Assembly: GCA_010093605.1 (NCBI GenBank)
Contig: MU004184.1
Coordinates: 1,817,897-1,881,896 of the forward strand
DNA length: 64,000 nucleotides
Source of the DNA: Lophium mytilinum
Taxonomy: Eukaryota > Ascomycota > Dothideomycetes > Mytilinidiales > Mytilinidiaceae
Direction of reading: 5' to 3'
Positions 11,144-21,281 of this stretch are shown here, in pieces. The position numbers and the translations under genes were made by a program. Each line of letters begins with the position of its first letter. Positions within the stretch are counted from its first letter, which is position 1. The notes under the pieces were generated by a model, which was not told the DNA's origin, searched no databases, and was given only the letters and a program-made list of their open reading frames with translations.

Positions 11144-11339
11144 ACGAGGTAGAATTCTTACTGAGGGCCTACCTTTAACATGCTTAGTGTATTCGATAGA
11201 AGGCTAGCTAGGGATAACGGGTTTGTAAGAGCGAAAGAGGGCTCGTATGTGTGTTGCTAACAAGGCAATCAAGCCTTCGCTACCTGCTCGAGGCGACCAA
11301 GCTAAGCGGCCAGCTCCAAACAAGCGGCTCGTTCAAACC

Positions 11340-11640
11340 AGATAGAGGCTACTGTGTAGGCGTAGACTCGTGGGCTTTGTCGTAGGCGTTGGCGAGGTCC
11401 TACTAACATCGTATTGACGCCCACTGGTTGTCGTCGGGCCCGTAACCCTTCTGGGCGACAAGGTATTGGACGACTTCCTTACGGTGTCGTCTAAATCGGC
11501 GAGTTCATCTCGCGATGATCTTGCCAACCTTATAGTAGGCGCTGACGTTGTTGTTATGGTCGTCTTCCACGGCGGCGGCTTTGTCGGCCACCTGCCGTTT
11601 ATAGAGGTCGGTGATCGAAGCCGGCTCTAGAAGCTCTATA
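11340..11640 (-). pseudogene. relic coding fragment with stops and a frameshift
   Basis: On the minus strand a GC-richer island keeps a protein-like frame (ASITDLYKRQVADKAAA, NNNVSAYYKVGKI). The frame is broken by a stop and continues in another frame (VRKEVVQYLVAQKGYG), then meets further stops. No family is recognised. It sits between decayed repeats and has different composition from its surroundings. It is probably part of a dead transposon or of a gene captured by one. Confidence 0.4.
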
Positions 11641-11715
11641 ATTCAACGGCCTACGCATTGCTGCCCAATTTTAAGTGTACTCCGAATATCTTGAAGCCTC
11701 CGTGTAGGCGAATTA

Positions 11716-11768
11716 CCTAGAAACTTATTGAAGCATTTTGATAAGTAGTAGACAATTTGTATACAGAA
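11716..11768 (+). repeat. diverged repeat, copy c
   Basis: Third copy of the sequence seen at 9560-9612 and 11093-11143. Here the shared core reads GAAGCATTTTGATAAGTAG followed by GTATACAG, mostly transition differences. Confidence 0.4.
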
Positions 11769-11825
11769 AACAGGTTGCAAGATGAATGTGCCCCCCTTTT
11801 CCCGCTTAGCTTGATGCATTTCGCC

Positions 11826-11870
11826 CCCGTCTGAGGTGGCCGGGTGAGCTACAAGTTTGCCAGCGTTGAT
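11826..11870 (-). repeat. inverted-repeat terminus, copy D
   Basis: CCGTCTGAGGTGGCC is followed by GGGTGAGCTACAAGTTTGCC. On the opposite strand this aligns with the right ends at 9800-9842 and 10885-10901 (GGCAAACTTGTAGCTC...CCACCTCAGACGG). It faces copy C in opposite orientation. Confidence 0.45.
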
Positions 11871-12288
11871 ATCTCAAAAAAGGTGATAGCATCCTGACGG
11901 ACCTCAAGCGGTGACAAACAGGCATGCAAAAATAAAATTAGTGTGTTACACTGTACTTGTTACGGACTTAGATTGCCACTTCCTCTTAATGCTAAGCGGC
12001 AGTAAAATTTAACGGTAGTCAAGAGTAGATGTGGCTAAAAGCTGTTGTATTGATGATGGTGAGGAAACTTGCTACGTATTCGGGCATAGGAGGGAAAATA
12101 GGTAGGCGGCTGAGTAAGCAATAGCTAGCAAAAGAAGGGGCAACAACACCTAGAGCCGAGGTGAAAAAGTGGCATATTCTACCCTTCAAAGTTCTTTAGC
12201 GCGAGCCGCTAGAGCACGTTCGTTTAAGCGTGTCCAAATCTGCACACAACGTCCCTTCCAGGGCCCAACAGAGAGCAAAAAAGGAGCG

Positions 12289-12304
12289 AAAAAATTAAAA
12301 ATTT
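12289..12304 (-). terminator. Pol III T-run terminator of the 5S gene
   Basis: Read on the minus strand, two T runs (five and six T) follow directly after the 3' end of the 5S rRNA gene. This is the expected Pol III termination signal. Confidence 0.75.
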
Positions 12305-12423
12305 ACACACAACAGCGGGAATTCACTAGTGGTCACCCACCTAATTACTAATCCGCCGGTTGGTAGCTTCAGTATGCGAGATCGGACGGGATCGCCTGTT
12401 TTCTACCACCTATGGTCGTGTGT
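12305..12423 (-). rRNA. 5S ribosomal RNA gene (solitary)
   Basis: The minus strand reads ACACACGACCATAGG at its start and GCTGTTGTGTGT at its end, 119 nt, the usual fungal length. Helix I pairs over nine positions. Helix II pairs GGTGGTAG with CTACCAACC around one bulged base. The diagnostic segments CCCGTCCGATC, AAGC and TTAGGTGGGTGACCAC match fungal 5S rRNA. Base changes in the helices are compensated, so the gene looks functional. A T-run terminator and an upstream TATA-like box are present. Lone 5S genes scattered among protein genes are normal in Pezizomycotina. Confidence 0.85.
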
Positions 12424-12447
12424 GGAGGGTCTTGCGAAATTTTGCAA

Positions 12448-12460
12448 TAATATAGTATAA
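12448..12460 (-). promoter_or_regulatory. TATA-like element upstream of 5S rRNA
   Basis: TTATACTATATTA on the minus strand lies about 25-37 nt upstream of the 5S 5' end. Fungal 5S genes often need such an upstream element. A matching CATACTATAT sits upstream of the truncated 5S copy at 12857. Confidence 0.5.
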
Positions 12461-12856
12461 AAGAGATGTTTGGGGGATTGTAGTGCAATGGTGGGTTTCC
12501 ATCTGATCGAAATTGAGATGGTTGATGGTGATGGGGCAGGGTGTCGGTTCGAGTCTCAGGGGGTGAAATTTTTATGTCTGGGGTTTTGGGTCGGGATGAG
12601 GGTTTCAATGCACATCTGCGAAAAGCACGACGGCGTATTCTACGGACGGCATAAGACCTAGGACTGGAGTCAAACGCTGTCTGGATTCACAACATTCTAC
12701 AAAAAGAACCTCGATAGAAGTCCGGCCAGCCGATGCTTTGCTTTAAGCAGCAACCTTCATTGCATCCCTTGACCCATCCTCTATTGCACTACACTCCTCT
12801 AAAGTATTCTACCATACTATATGATTGCGAAGTTGTAAATTTTACTTCACTCCTCT

Positions 12857-12902
12857 ACACACGACCACATGTGGTAGAAAACAGGCGATCCCGTCCGATC
12901 TC
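12857..12902 (+). pseudogene. truncated 5S rRNA copy (5' 46 nt), inverted
   Basis: The first 46 nt of the 5S gene are repeated here on the plus strand (ACACACGACC...CCCGTCCGATCTC), with two mismatches to the copy at 12305-12423. Homology ends abruptly in helix III. About 75 bp of upstream DNA is also shared by the two copies, including ATTGCACTACA and the TATA-like box (12783-12856 versus 12424-12489 inverted). It cannot make a 5S rRNA. Confidence 0.75.
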
Positions 12903-13526
12903 TCGATATTTTCTCACGAGATTGCCACGTGATTGCTTGTTTTGAACCCAATTTTTTTGAACTCTACGTTATCGATAAGGAGGCAACCTCAACGGTGCCG
13001 AGCTGCCACTTTGAGTCTGATCCTTCGAAAGTATTAGCATTGCGCCACGACGGGCTGAGGGCTACGCGTACATCCATAGTAGCTTGGCCTATCTAGAATT
13101 AGAGTGCCCCCTTTTCCGTGCCTTTGGGTGGTGGTAGCAGAAAGATGTAAAGCGCAAGTTTAATCTAGAGCATGTATCACTCCCTAGGAATGCAGCACTG
13201 AAAAGGCATGTCATTACATAAAGCCTAGTTACCACGAATAAACGCTTAAATATGCCAAAATCCAACGCTCCAATGCAAATGAGCCCATTTTCGCCATATA
13301 CGTTATCCTCCAAAGGTGGTATCGTTCCTCTCCAACTGTCAAATCAAATCATACACGCTCAAATTCATGGATGGCAATCAGTGCGGCGGCCTTTCAACCG
13401 CTAGCCGCGCACATGAGAGCCGGCCAATCCCCAGAGGCAGCTGTCTCATACAGGAGACGGGGGATCTCAATTTCAGAACGATATGTCGAAGCCGCAGATA
13501 TCAACTGCGACTGACTCTATCAAGAC
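12903..13526. other. intergenic, no gene seen
   Basis: No supported gene. This is the downstream flank of the LtrA-like gene plus unassigned DNA. Confidence 0.4.
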
Positions 13527-15679
13527 CTAGCCGTGGTTTTGCACAGGCGCGTACCCGTTGGAGTTGAACATGGGCGGCGCGTGTTCCACCGGAGGAGAGT
13601 AAAGAGCAGGCGGCATGTGTGTCATCCCCCCAATGCTCTGCGGGCGCTCGTAGGCAGTACTAGCGGTGAGAGGAGAGGTTTCTGCAATGGCAACGGCTGC
13701 GCCCTTGTCCATGCTACCGTGGTGGGAGATTTCGCCATGGTTGTCGTGCTCCTCGTGATGGCCATGCTCTTCATCATCGATCGCATAGGGCGCACCGCTC
13801 TTCTTCAAGCGCCAGTTGGCGAAAACAGCGGAGACGCGGTCGAAGATGAGAATCAGAAAGATGATGACCAGGCACGTTGGGAGAACGGCGGGGCTGGAGA
13901 TGAAGTTGTAGAGAGCGTCCTCGTTCGAAACAACAGCGACCAGGCAAGCGCTCACGCCGAGCATGAGCGCGCGAATGAGGATGGAAAACCAGTCGAAGAT
14001 ATCGGATTTGTTCTTGCGGATCAAGATCATGAAGACGAGCGAACAGGCAATGAGCAGGGTAAGGGAGGACCAGTAGTAGACGTAAATGACGCGCCAAGCG
14101 TGAAACATGATTTGTGTGGCGGTCAGATCCTTCATGCCTGCTGTGTCGGGAATCTTTACGCCAAGGGTTTCGTAAAGGGCACTCGTGGTGTCGATGAGGA
14201 GAGTGACTAAGTCATCTGGGTACTCGATGGACCACGAGGTGTAGGTCTGTTGGAAGGAGGTGGTGTTTGCTGCAGAACATATTCCAGTCGAGTTTGCGAT
14301 CAAGGTGAGTCTGTCGTTGAGGGCCGGCATGAGGTAGGCAGCTTCAGCCTTCTTTTCGAACTGGTAGTATTGAATCTTCTTCGCGAGGGCATTCGCAAGA
14401 TCCATACCGTCGAGATGTTCCTTGACGCAATATGTCCAGAAAGCTTTGTCGACCTTTAGCATTTGCAAGCTGACATATCGAGCCAATGCAACTTGCTGAG
14501 AGCCTTCCACTAGGCCAACAATCGCGAGGTGTAGAGGGAAATGCAGAACAGACCAGATCTGCTGCCGTATTGTGCCGTAGTGTCCGTGGGGAGAGTTGTC
14601 GAAGTACAGCATCCAGACGAATACCTATCGGGGGTTAGGACTATTAGCTTCATATTAATAGCTGGGTCGGATGATCTTACCAGAACGAGGATGATGCAAA
14701 TGACGAGAAAAGATCCGGAAGGATCTAGACCGTACTTGCCCATCATTTTGCTGATAGTCTTGGTTACACCAATAGCACCCTCCCCAATGACAATCAAGGT
14801 GAGAAGCCCCATGCGCTCGACTAGATGGGTTTTCTTGAAGCTCAACATGGTCCAACAGCACGAGATAGCTATTGATCCAAAAGACTCCAAAAACATCACA
14901 ATATACCAAACAACGTAGATCCTCCTGTGGCCAATGGAGTTTTCCTTGAACGCTGGAGTCATGCCCACGAAAACGATGGTGGCTGCTAGATAGATGAGGA
15001 TATTCATAATAAGAGGGATGTACAATTTCTTGTACTTGGAGACTATCGTAGAGATGAGGACGACGATGTATTGAAGCGTAAGCAACGCCCTGCTCAGAAC
15101 GAGGACGTAGCAGAGAATTCGAAAGTTCTGTGCAGTGCGTTAGTTATCATGCAATGCTGTAGCAATAGCGGAGGCGTGTACTGAGTTATTGATCTTCGTA
15201 GGATCTTCACCGTCACTCTTCTTCTCGTTTGGTTGAAACTTGGAACCCACGAGCGACAATCCAATGAATGCAATGAATTGGACGGTTTTGCATGTTCGCT
15301 CGAAGATTGAATCTCTGGCAAATCGGACATCGTGGAGCGTGATCTGGAACCAACTGCACCATAGAATGGCAAAAAACCCAATGTACGCGTATAGAGTATC
15401 ACTGTCGGTAATAGAGTGATAGGCGGTGAACGTGGCGAGATTGGCCACGAAGAACAGATCGAAGAATAGCTCGAGAGTATTGGCCTCGTGTCGCTGGGAA
15501 AACACAAGATGCTCCTTACTTGCACCTTGTAGGGGGTTCTCAATCCAGGGTACGATCTTGTGAAGCCTTTTCAGGTGCTTCTGTGCATCGCTGCAGTTTT
15601 GTTAGCCTGCGATGAGAGATTGAAAAGAGGAGTGAACGTACACTTCTCTCTTCTTAGATCCATGAACGCTGATACCCAT
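13527..15679 (-). CDS. low temperature requirement A (LtrA)-like membrane protein
   Basis: Four exons (15642-15679, 15182-15590, 14681-15127, 13527-14624), all junctions in frame, give 663 aa. The signature LELFFDLFFVANLATF and the following HDVRFARDSIFERTCK belong to the LtrA family, as do LVERMGLLTLIVIGEG and LHFPLHLAIVGLVEGS. About ten transmembrane segments are spread along the chain. The cytosolic C terminus has a His/Glu-rich stretch (EEHGHHEEHDNHGEISHH), possibly metal-binding, and a Pro-rich end. The molecular function of fungal LtrA proteins is unknown; the name comes from a Listeria cold-growth locus. The start MGISVHGSKK is the only ATG that joins exon 2 in frame. Confidence 0.85.
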
Positions 15680-17435
15680 GTTGAACGCGGAACAAAGACA
15701 ATGAACTGAAACGCGTTATGTGGACGAAGTCGAGATGGAGCTGAAAACGGAGATCTCGAAGACGCGCGGGGAGAGGAAATATAAAGTATACAAGCGGCCG
15801 TGCGGGAGGGGCGTAGAGATCGTACGTCCAACACCGCTGTGATCGTTTTGGCCTTTTCCTAATTCGCATCGAAGCGCGATGAGGCTGGAGAGCAACCCTG
15901 CATGGCTCCAACAACATGCTCCAGGTTTGGACCGGGGAATGGCCGTGGGGGCTGAGTGGGAGGTCCATGAGAGGGCAGCATGGCTCAGGAGCGGTGCCAA
16001 GATCATCCAAAGCTGTCAAGCTTTAGCAGATTCTGGACCAGCGCGCTTGATCATGCCGACTGGGGCAGAAATCTGCAGGATTCAGTGTTTGTATGATGCT
16101 ATTCCGAGCCGACGTGGACTTTGCTTTGCATGCTAATAGCTTGGTATATCTTGGCAGGGTGAAATTAACCCGAGCTGAAAAGCTTCGCGTGTCTTGACCG
16201 ACCCACAGACATGAGGATGCCGTGTTCGAGGTCATAGGCCTCTTTTTTTTTTGGAATCCAGATGTGACTCGGAGAACAGTCGTGGCAAGGGACTCGGACA
16301 GTGGTTGATACTACCTCAGCAGAGCGCCCTGCTGGACAGCCACCACGCTACTGGGCGGTCAACGGCCATGCTGCAGTGTGGCAGTCTGTCACAGGCCGTT
16401 GGACGAGTCGGGAGCGAGGCCTGCTCCCTGCGGTGATTCCTGCGGTGATTATTTGGGTCCGGTGTGTGGTCTGGAGCACGGAACCGCTGTGTCGTTTGCA
16501 CCCCGAAGCTAGCGCCCTCCCGTAACCGATTTCTTTGTGGCAGTGCAAGCCTTTTCCAACATCATGCCTCTACCCTTCCCCGCCTATACAGCTCTACATG
16601 CGCTCATCATCAGCCTCACCCAGACATGCTGAGTTTCACCCCTGGTCTTCTTACACACGCCATGAATTGCTGGCAAACAACGACCAACGGGTTAGCCAAA
16701 GGCGCCTCTCATTTCAAGCAGGCCCCAGCCGTTATGCTAGCGCCGATCGTAATCGTTTCATCGACCACTTACCCAAAGCGGGGACAACAGGGTCCAGGCA
16801 GCCCTGTCAATTTCTAATAATTATCTGCCAAGCCTACATTTTGCTGACCGGTGGGTTCTCTCCTCTTCCCTATATAGACATGGAGAGATTTCTTCTCGGA
16901 GCCTCTAGGCCACACTCTAAATCTACCCTAAAGCTAAATCTACCCTAAAGCACAGCCTTGCTCTTAGAATTCAGATGCAATAACTATGTCCATATAAAGA
17001 TCCAGGGGCTCCTTCACCCTGGTTAGGGCGTGATATTTCTGGGCAAAATGAGCCGGGTAGCGTCTGCCACGTAGAGGCAACTGCGACTATCTCTTATAGC
17101 CATGTGAGTCAATTGTATTGCCAGGTGTCGGCATAGAGAAATATGACATACATCTTCCATCTTGTCTTTACTTTAGGAAGAGGTGTTAGGGTCTAGGCTT
17201 TGTTATTCATTGGTGCTGATCAAAGCTTTTTGTCCGAAACCCCAGCGAACGCGTGCTTTCCGGATGTCGCGACAGGGTAGTTGAAGCACGCGTCTGAGAA
17301 GAAGAGGAAGTCATGTACTCGGGGTGGTGGTAAATCTTCAAAATCTAACATCAGGGGACTCGATTGCTGTAAATTACTCATGTCCTGCTCGGATGAACTC
17401 TAAATGCGCAGTCATACCTCCATCAATTTGCGATA
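15680..17435. other. intergenic, no gene seen
   Basis: Several overlapping short open frames on both strands, none with domain features. A 17-bp sequence (CTAAATCTACCCTAAAG) is tandemly duplicated at about 16917-16951. A T run at 16242-16251 lies in otherwise mixed DNA. Confidence 0.4.
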
Positions 17436-18683
17436 TTACCACCTTCCAAGGCCCCCGTCCCTGACGTCCCCAAGTTCCGTCCACTCCCCCTCACTAGTAA
17501 TCACCGTCGTCTTCGTCCTTGACCCTCCCGACCCTTCCCCTGCCTGGTAATTCTGGAACAGCGCCTGCCGACTCGACTGCTGTGTCGAAACATACAATAT
17601 CCGGAACGACGCCAAGCTAACAACGATAAGAGCGACTGAGAGTTCGACCCCAGACCAGCACACCAGCCAACTCAGGTCTAACTTTCCGTGCTGGGGCGCG
17701 AGCGCGATGCGGATGATAGCGATGATGATGACGAAGAGGGTGAGGGAGAAGATGCCGAAAAGGGCGAGCTTGGTCCAGGTCTTCAGACGGATGCGCCAGA
17801 GGACGTTCGTTGAGAGGAGGATTACTAAGGTGGAGTTAGCGTGGGTAAGACTGAGGTATTGCTGTGTTTGGGGGAGAGTGTGGAAGCTTGTGCGTACTTG
17901 AGGCGTCAGTTAGCACGTCCAAGGCCGTTGTTAGGCGAAGAGTGACGAATTCGAAGGTTGTGGTGCGAGGCTCCATGCAGATACCTGCAAAATCAGTATA
18001 TGCTGTACTCCGAAGGTAATCGTGTGCGTACTGATCATCTTCATGCCACTACTAGTAAGACAACGATAGTCGATAGTGCCAATGCATACCATAAAGGACG
18101 CAACACAAAAGCCGAGAACCGCATACCAAGTAATCCGCTGATTAAGTAGTTTGTCACCGAAATTCCGAAAGAACACAATGAAAGAAATCTTGATGCTCCA
18201 TAAGCTGACATATGACAGTATATATGCAGCCAGATTCCCTCGGATCAGGCGTTCTACCCGCTCTAGAAAATCCGCGGGAATGGCGTTGACCTGGCCGGTT
18301 GCAAGGGCAAGATCGAAGTAGAGTTCTTTGCGAACGTGAGTCCATATCGCGGCATTGGCGACTGATAGCACCCAGGCCAAAATGACAAATGGATCATCTG
18401 GCTGCAGACGGTGCCATACTTTGAGGCGAATGCAAATGCGGGCGGTTAGGAAGACGAACGAAACAGCGACACCAGCCCAAAGACTTGCCTTGTGGCAGTT
18501 AGTCAACTGAGTACATACATGTAACATGTAATATGCAACACGCAACGGGAAGGATCGAAGGTTCTCTTCACACGATCAAAGGTTTGAGAAGAAAGTAATG
18601 CTTACAATAAGTGCCGTCTCCGAGACTCGGCCAGCCGATACTGGCGCGTTACCCGGCACTACGAGCTCTGGTGAATTCGACAT
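17436..18683 (-). CDS. PTH11-like integral membrane protein (fungal rhodopsin-like domain)
   Basis: Four exons (18606-18683, 18032-18488, 17898-17984, 17436-17824) give 336 aa. Seven hydrophobic segments include LWAGVAVSFVFLTARICIR, DDPFVILAWVLSVANAAIW, WSIKISFIVFFRNFG, ITWYAVLGFCVASFMVC and WLVCWSGVELSVALIVV. The arginine after TAR, the YRCLTSSG cysteine and the final WSGVE segment follow the pattern of the large fungal rhodopsin-domain/PTH11-related family. The ligand and role are unknown; some members act in surface sensing by pathogens. The C-terminal tail is polar and Gly/Ser/Thr-rich. Confidence 0.8.
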
Positions 18684-19485
18684 GACAAATGATTACTGGT
18701 ACTCTAGCGAACGGATGTCAGCCTCGTTTTATGCCACTCGACATTCGTGAATAGTGTCGGTCCCCGATGATTTGACTGTTTCATGCGATTCCGACCCTCC
18801 TTCCCACGAAACATGGATTGCAGGCATTAGCGATGTTGCATTCCGGCTAGCAAGGGATAGAACGACTAAGATGTTTATGCGTTGCGCGGTGTTACAGAAA
18901 AGAAAAGGAGTGTGCAATTTCGCTCTCAGCTTTGTCCGAGCTACGCCACTGTCAATCATGTACTGATCTACATATCCGTGGATTCGCCACCGCCATGAGT
19001 ATGCTCGGGTCTTTTCCGATGTTTTGATGGAAGGCGAAACCGTTGTGGTCTTTCCATCGAAGTCACGTGACTATCAAGACCCAGCTAACCCGCTTTGCAT
19101 TAGCCTGTCCCGCTTCTCGTTTACATAAGCTGGCTTCCCCCCTTACCTTCTATTCTCCGCCAAATTCTACCCATACCACGTACGTGAGTGCGACAATACG
19201 AGACGCGGAAGTGCACCATCCGAGCCCTAGAGTGACATGATAGCCTAATGCACTCCGGAGCAAGGCTGTGCCACAATCAATCATGCCCAGGTGGAAGGTA
19301 TGATCTGCCCGTATACTCGGGTCCACCGTAGGGAAACAAGAGAGTCTGTGCAGCCAAACACTGTGCCACGGTAAGCTATTAAATCAGAGTCTTATCGTAG
19401 TCAGTTTAGGTTGTTAGTTTTGCTCAAATTCACCGTTCGAATCCCTCCATTCGTGTATTACTCTTACCCAGTCGCTTTACCCAAA
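18684..19485. other. intergenic, divergent promoters
   Basis: Lies between the PTH11-like gene and the acyltransferase. No gene seen. A TCACGTGA palindrome (within GTCACGTGAC) occurs at 19063-19070, about 420 bp before the acyltransferase start. Confidence 0.45.
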
Positions 19486-20816
19486 ATGCATCCGATCGTC
19501 TATCTCTTCGCAGAGATTGCTATCACTGTCTTTGTCATTGGGTTCACTCCGCCCAACTCGCTTTTTCGGTTGGTGGGATTACTGGCAGTCGCCTTCTGCG
19601 TGTTCCAATGCATACCACTCTGCATGCCTTACATGATCCGAACGCCCTGGGCAGCTCTCGTGGGTGGCTATTCGGTCACATATGCGTACCACTATCTTGA
19701 TGTCGCTCTTCTCAGTCGCTGGAGCTTTGAACAAGGAGCGCCAGTCAGCGGCCTCACGAAACCGTCCACCGATGTGAAAGGCTCTCAAGCAATCTCAGCG
19801 CCTAGTGGCAGAAACCCTATCATCCAACAACTCTTATTCGGATTGAAGATAACTTTCTCTTGGCGATTCATCGACACCCCATACCAAATTAAGAATGTCC
19901 CTCCAGTCATCGCAAAAAACCGTAAAGACTTTCTCCTACGAACGTTCGTCACGATTGCTATCTCATACGTTGTGTTGGACATCATCAGTTCAAGCAACGA
20001 TTCAGCAATTGCCTCCAAGTTCCTAGGACTGGACAAAGTTCCTTTCCTGACTCGATTGAACCAAATCAGCGCGGAAGAGCTAGTTATACGGGCCTTCACC
20101 GTCTTGGCTGCAGGCATTGGCCTCAACTGCGTTCAGGGAGGTATTTACCACGTTTTCGCACTCCTTGCTGTCAGCTCGGGCATTTCTGAGCCATCAGAAT
20201 GGCCCCCATTCTACGGATCGGTGCGCGCAGCGTACAGCCTAAGAGCATTCTGGAAGTTAGTCACCGATCACATTCCTACTGTTGACTTGGGCTAACCCAA
20301 TGAAGTATCTTCTGGCACCAAACGAACGCAAGGAAGTTCTCTTCCATCTCTCACTACACCGTCCACAATGTGCTCATGCTTCCTCGTGGCACAACGATCG
20401 CGCGGTATTTGCGAGTTGTGGCGGCTTTCATGTCTTCAGGAATCATGCACCTGCTGGATGACCTTTCTTCGGGCGTCTCAGTTCACGATTCGGGCGCTAT
20501 GCGTTTCTTTGTGGCTCAAGCTCTGGGAATGATCATCGAAGACTCCATCACGAGAGTGTACGGAAGTCTTCCGAAAAGAGCGAAATTATCCAGGCTTTTG
20601 GAAAGAGTCGTCGGTTTCATCTGGGTTGCATTATTCCTGACTTGGTCTGTCCCTGCTTATATGTACCCGATGATGTGGCGTGGGAATCTGGGATTGAACG
20701 ACTCCACCATCCCCTTCAGCTTCTTTGGCTCGAACGCGGAACGTCTCCAGGCATTGGCGTGTCTGGCAGCCGCTGGCCTTGTTTCGCTCTCTGGGATTAG
20801 GTTGATGGGCGTGTAG
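19486..20816 (+). CDS. wax synthase-like membrane-bound acyltransferase (1)
   Basis: Two exons (19486-20255, 20306-20816) give 426 aa with about eight transmembrane segments. Family marks are the KNVPP segment after a TPYQI box, the SLRAFWNIFWHQ motif spanning the intron, and the likely catalytic His in SSGIMHLL. The ending is the GxxxxDS-type segment and LSGIRLMGV. Relatives include fungal acetyl/acyltransferases that decorate terpenoids as well as wax synthases, so the acceptor is uncertain. An upstream in-frame start at 19411 exists, but MHPIVYLFAEI at 19486 has the better context (CAAAATG) and the usual family N terminus. Its neighbours are an MFS exporter and a P450 in the same orientation. 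Confidence 0.82.
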
Positions 20817-21281
20817 GTCAGTGATAAGAGAGACCGGTAGGATTGCGGCGTAGTCGAAGGTGCATCTAGACTGGCTCTGAAATCCAAATACCCGGCCGAG
20901 ATACTACGTGGAATTCAAGGCCCAACCGTTTCCGTTGGCAGTACCGTTACATCTCCCTTGCATAGGCTATAGTTGGGAATGTGTCACTACATCCCCACGT
21001 GAGGCGTAGTCGCAGGATTCAGCATCTCCAATTATCGCGGCGAGAACATGACAAGGATTCTAATCCAATGGAGCAAGTGAGTGTTGTCTTTACCTCCTCC
21101 TTTTCTTACTAGCTCCTACAGAAGAGAATTTAGGGTCAATTTCACGTGATATCCTATCAGGCTCGTTTCCTGTACTATCAAAAGCCCGATTTCGCCTCTA
21201 GCTCACTTCTCCACAAGTAATCAAGCCAGTCCTGCTAGCTCCGGCCAATTTCCACCCAGTAACATTACTGCTGTATGGAAT
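20817..21281. other. intergenic, upstream of the MFS gene
   Basis: No gene seen. TCACGTGA occurs at 21142-21149, 133 bp before the MFS start codon. Confidence 0.45.

Noticed and set aside
12378-12902. A 525-bp MITE with 50-bp terminal inverted repeats
   Set aside because: The inverted repeats turned out to be the 5' end of 5S rRNA and its upstream DNA; the left one continues into a complete 119-nt 5S gene.
13533-14210. A 225-codon plus-strand gene
   Set aside because: Antisense shadow of the last LtrA exon.
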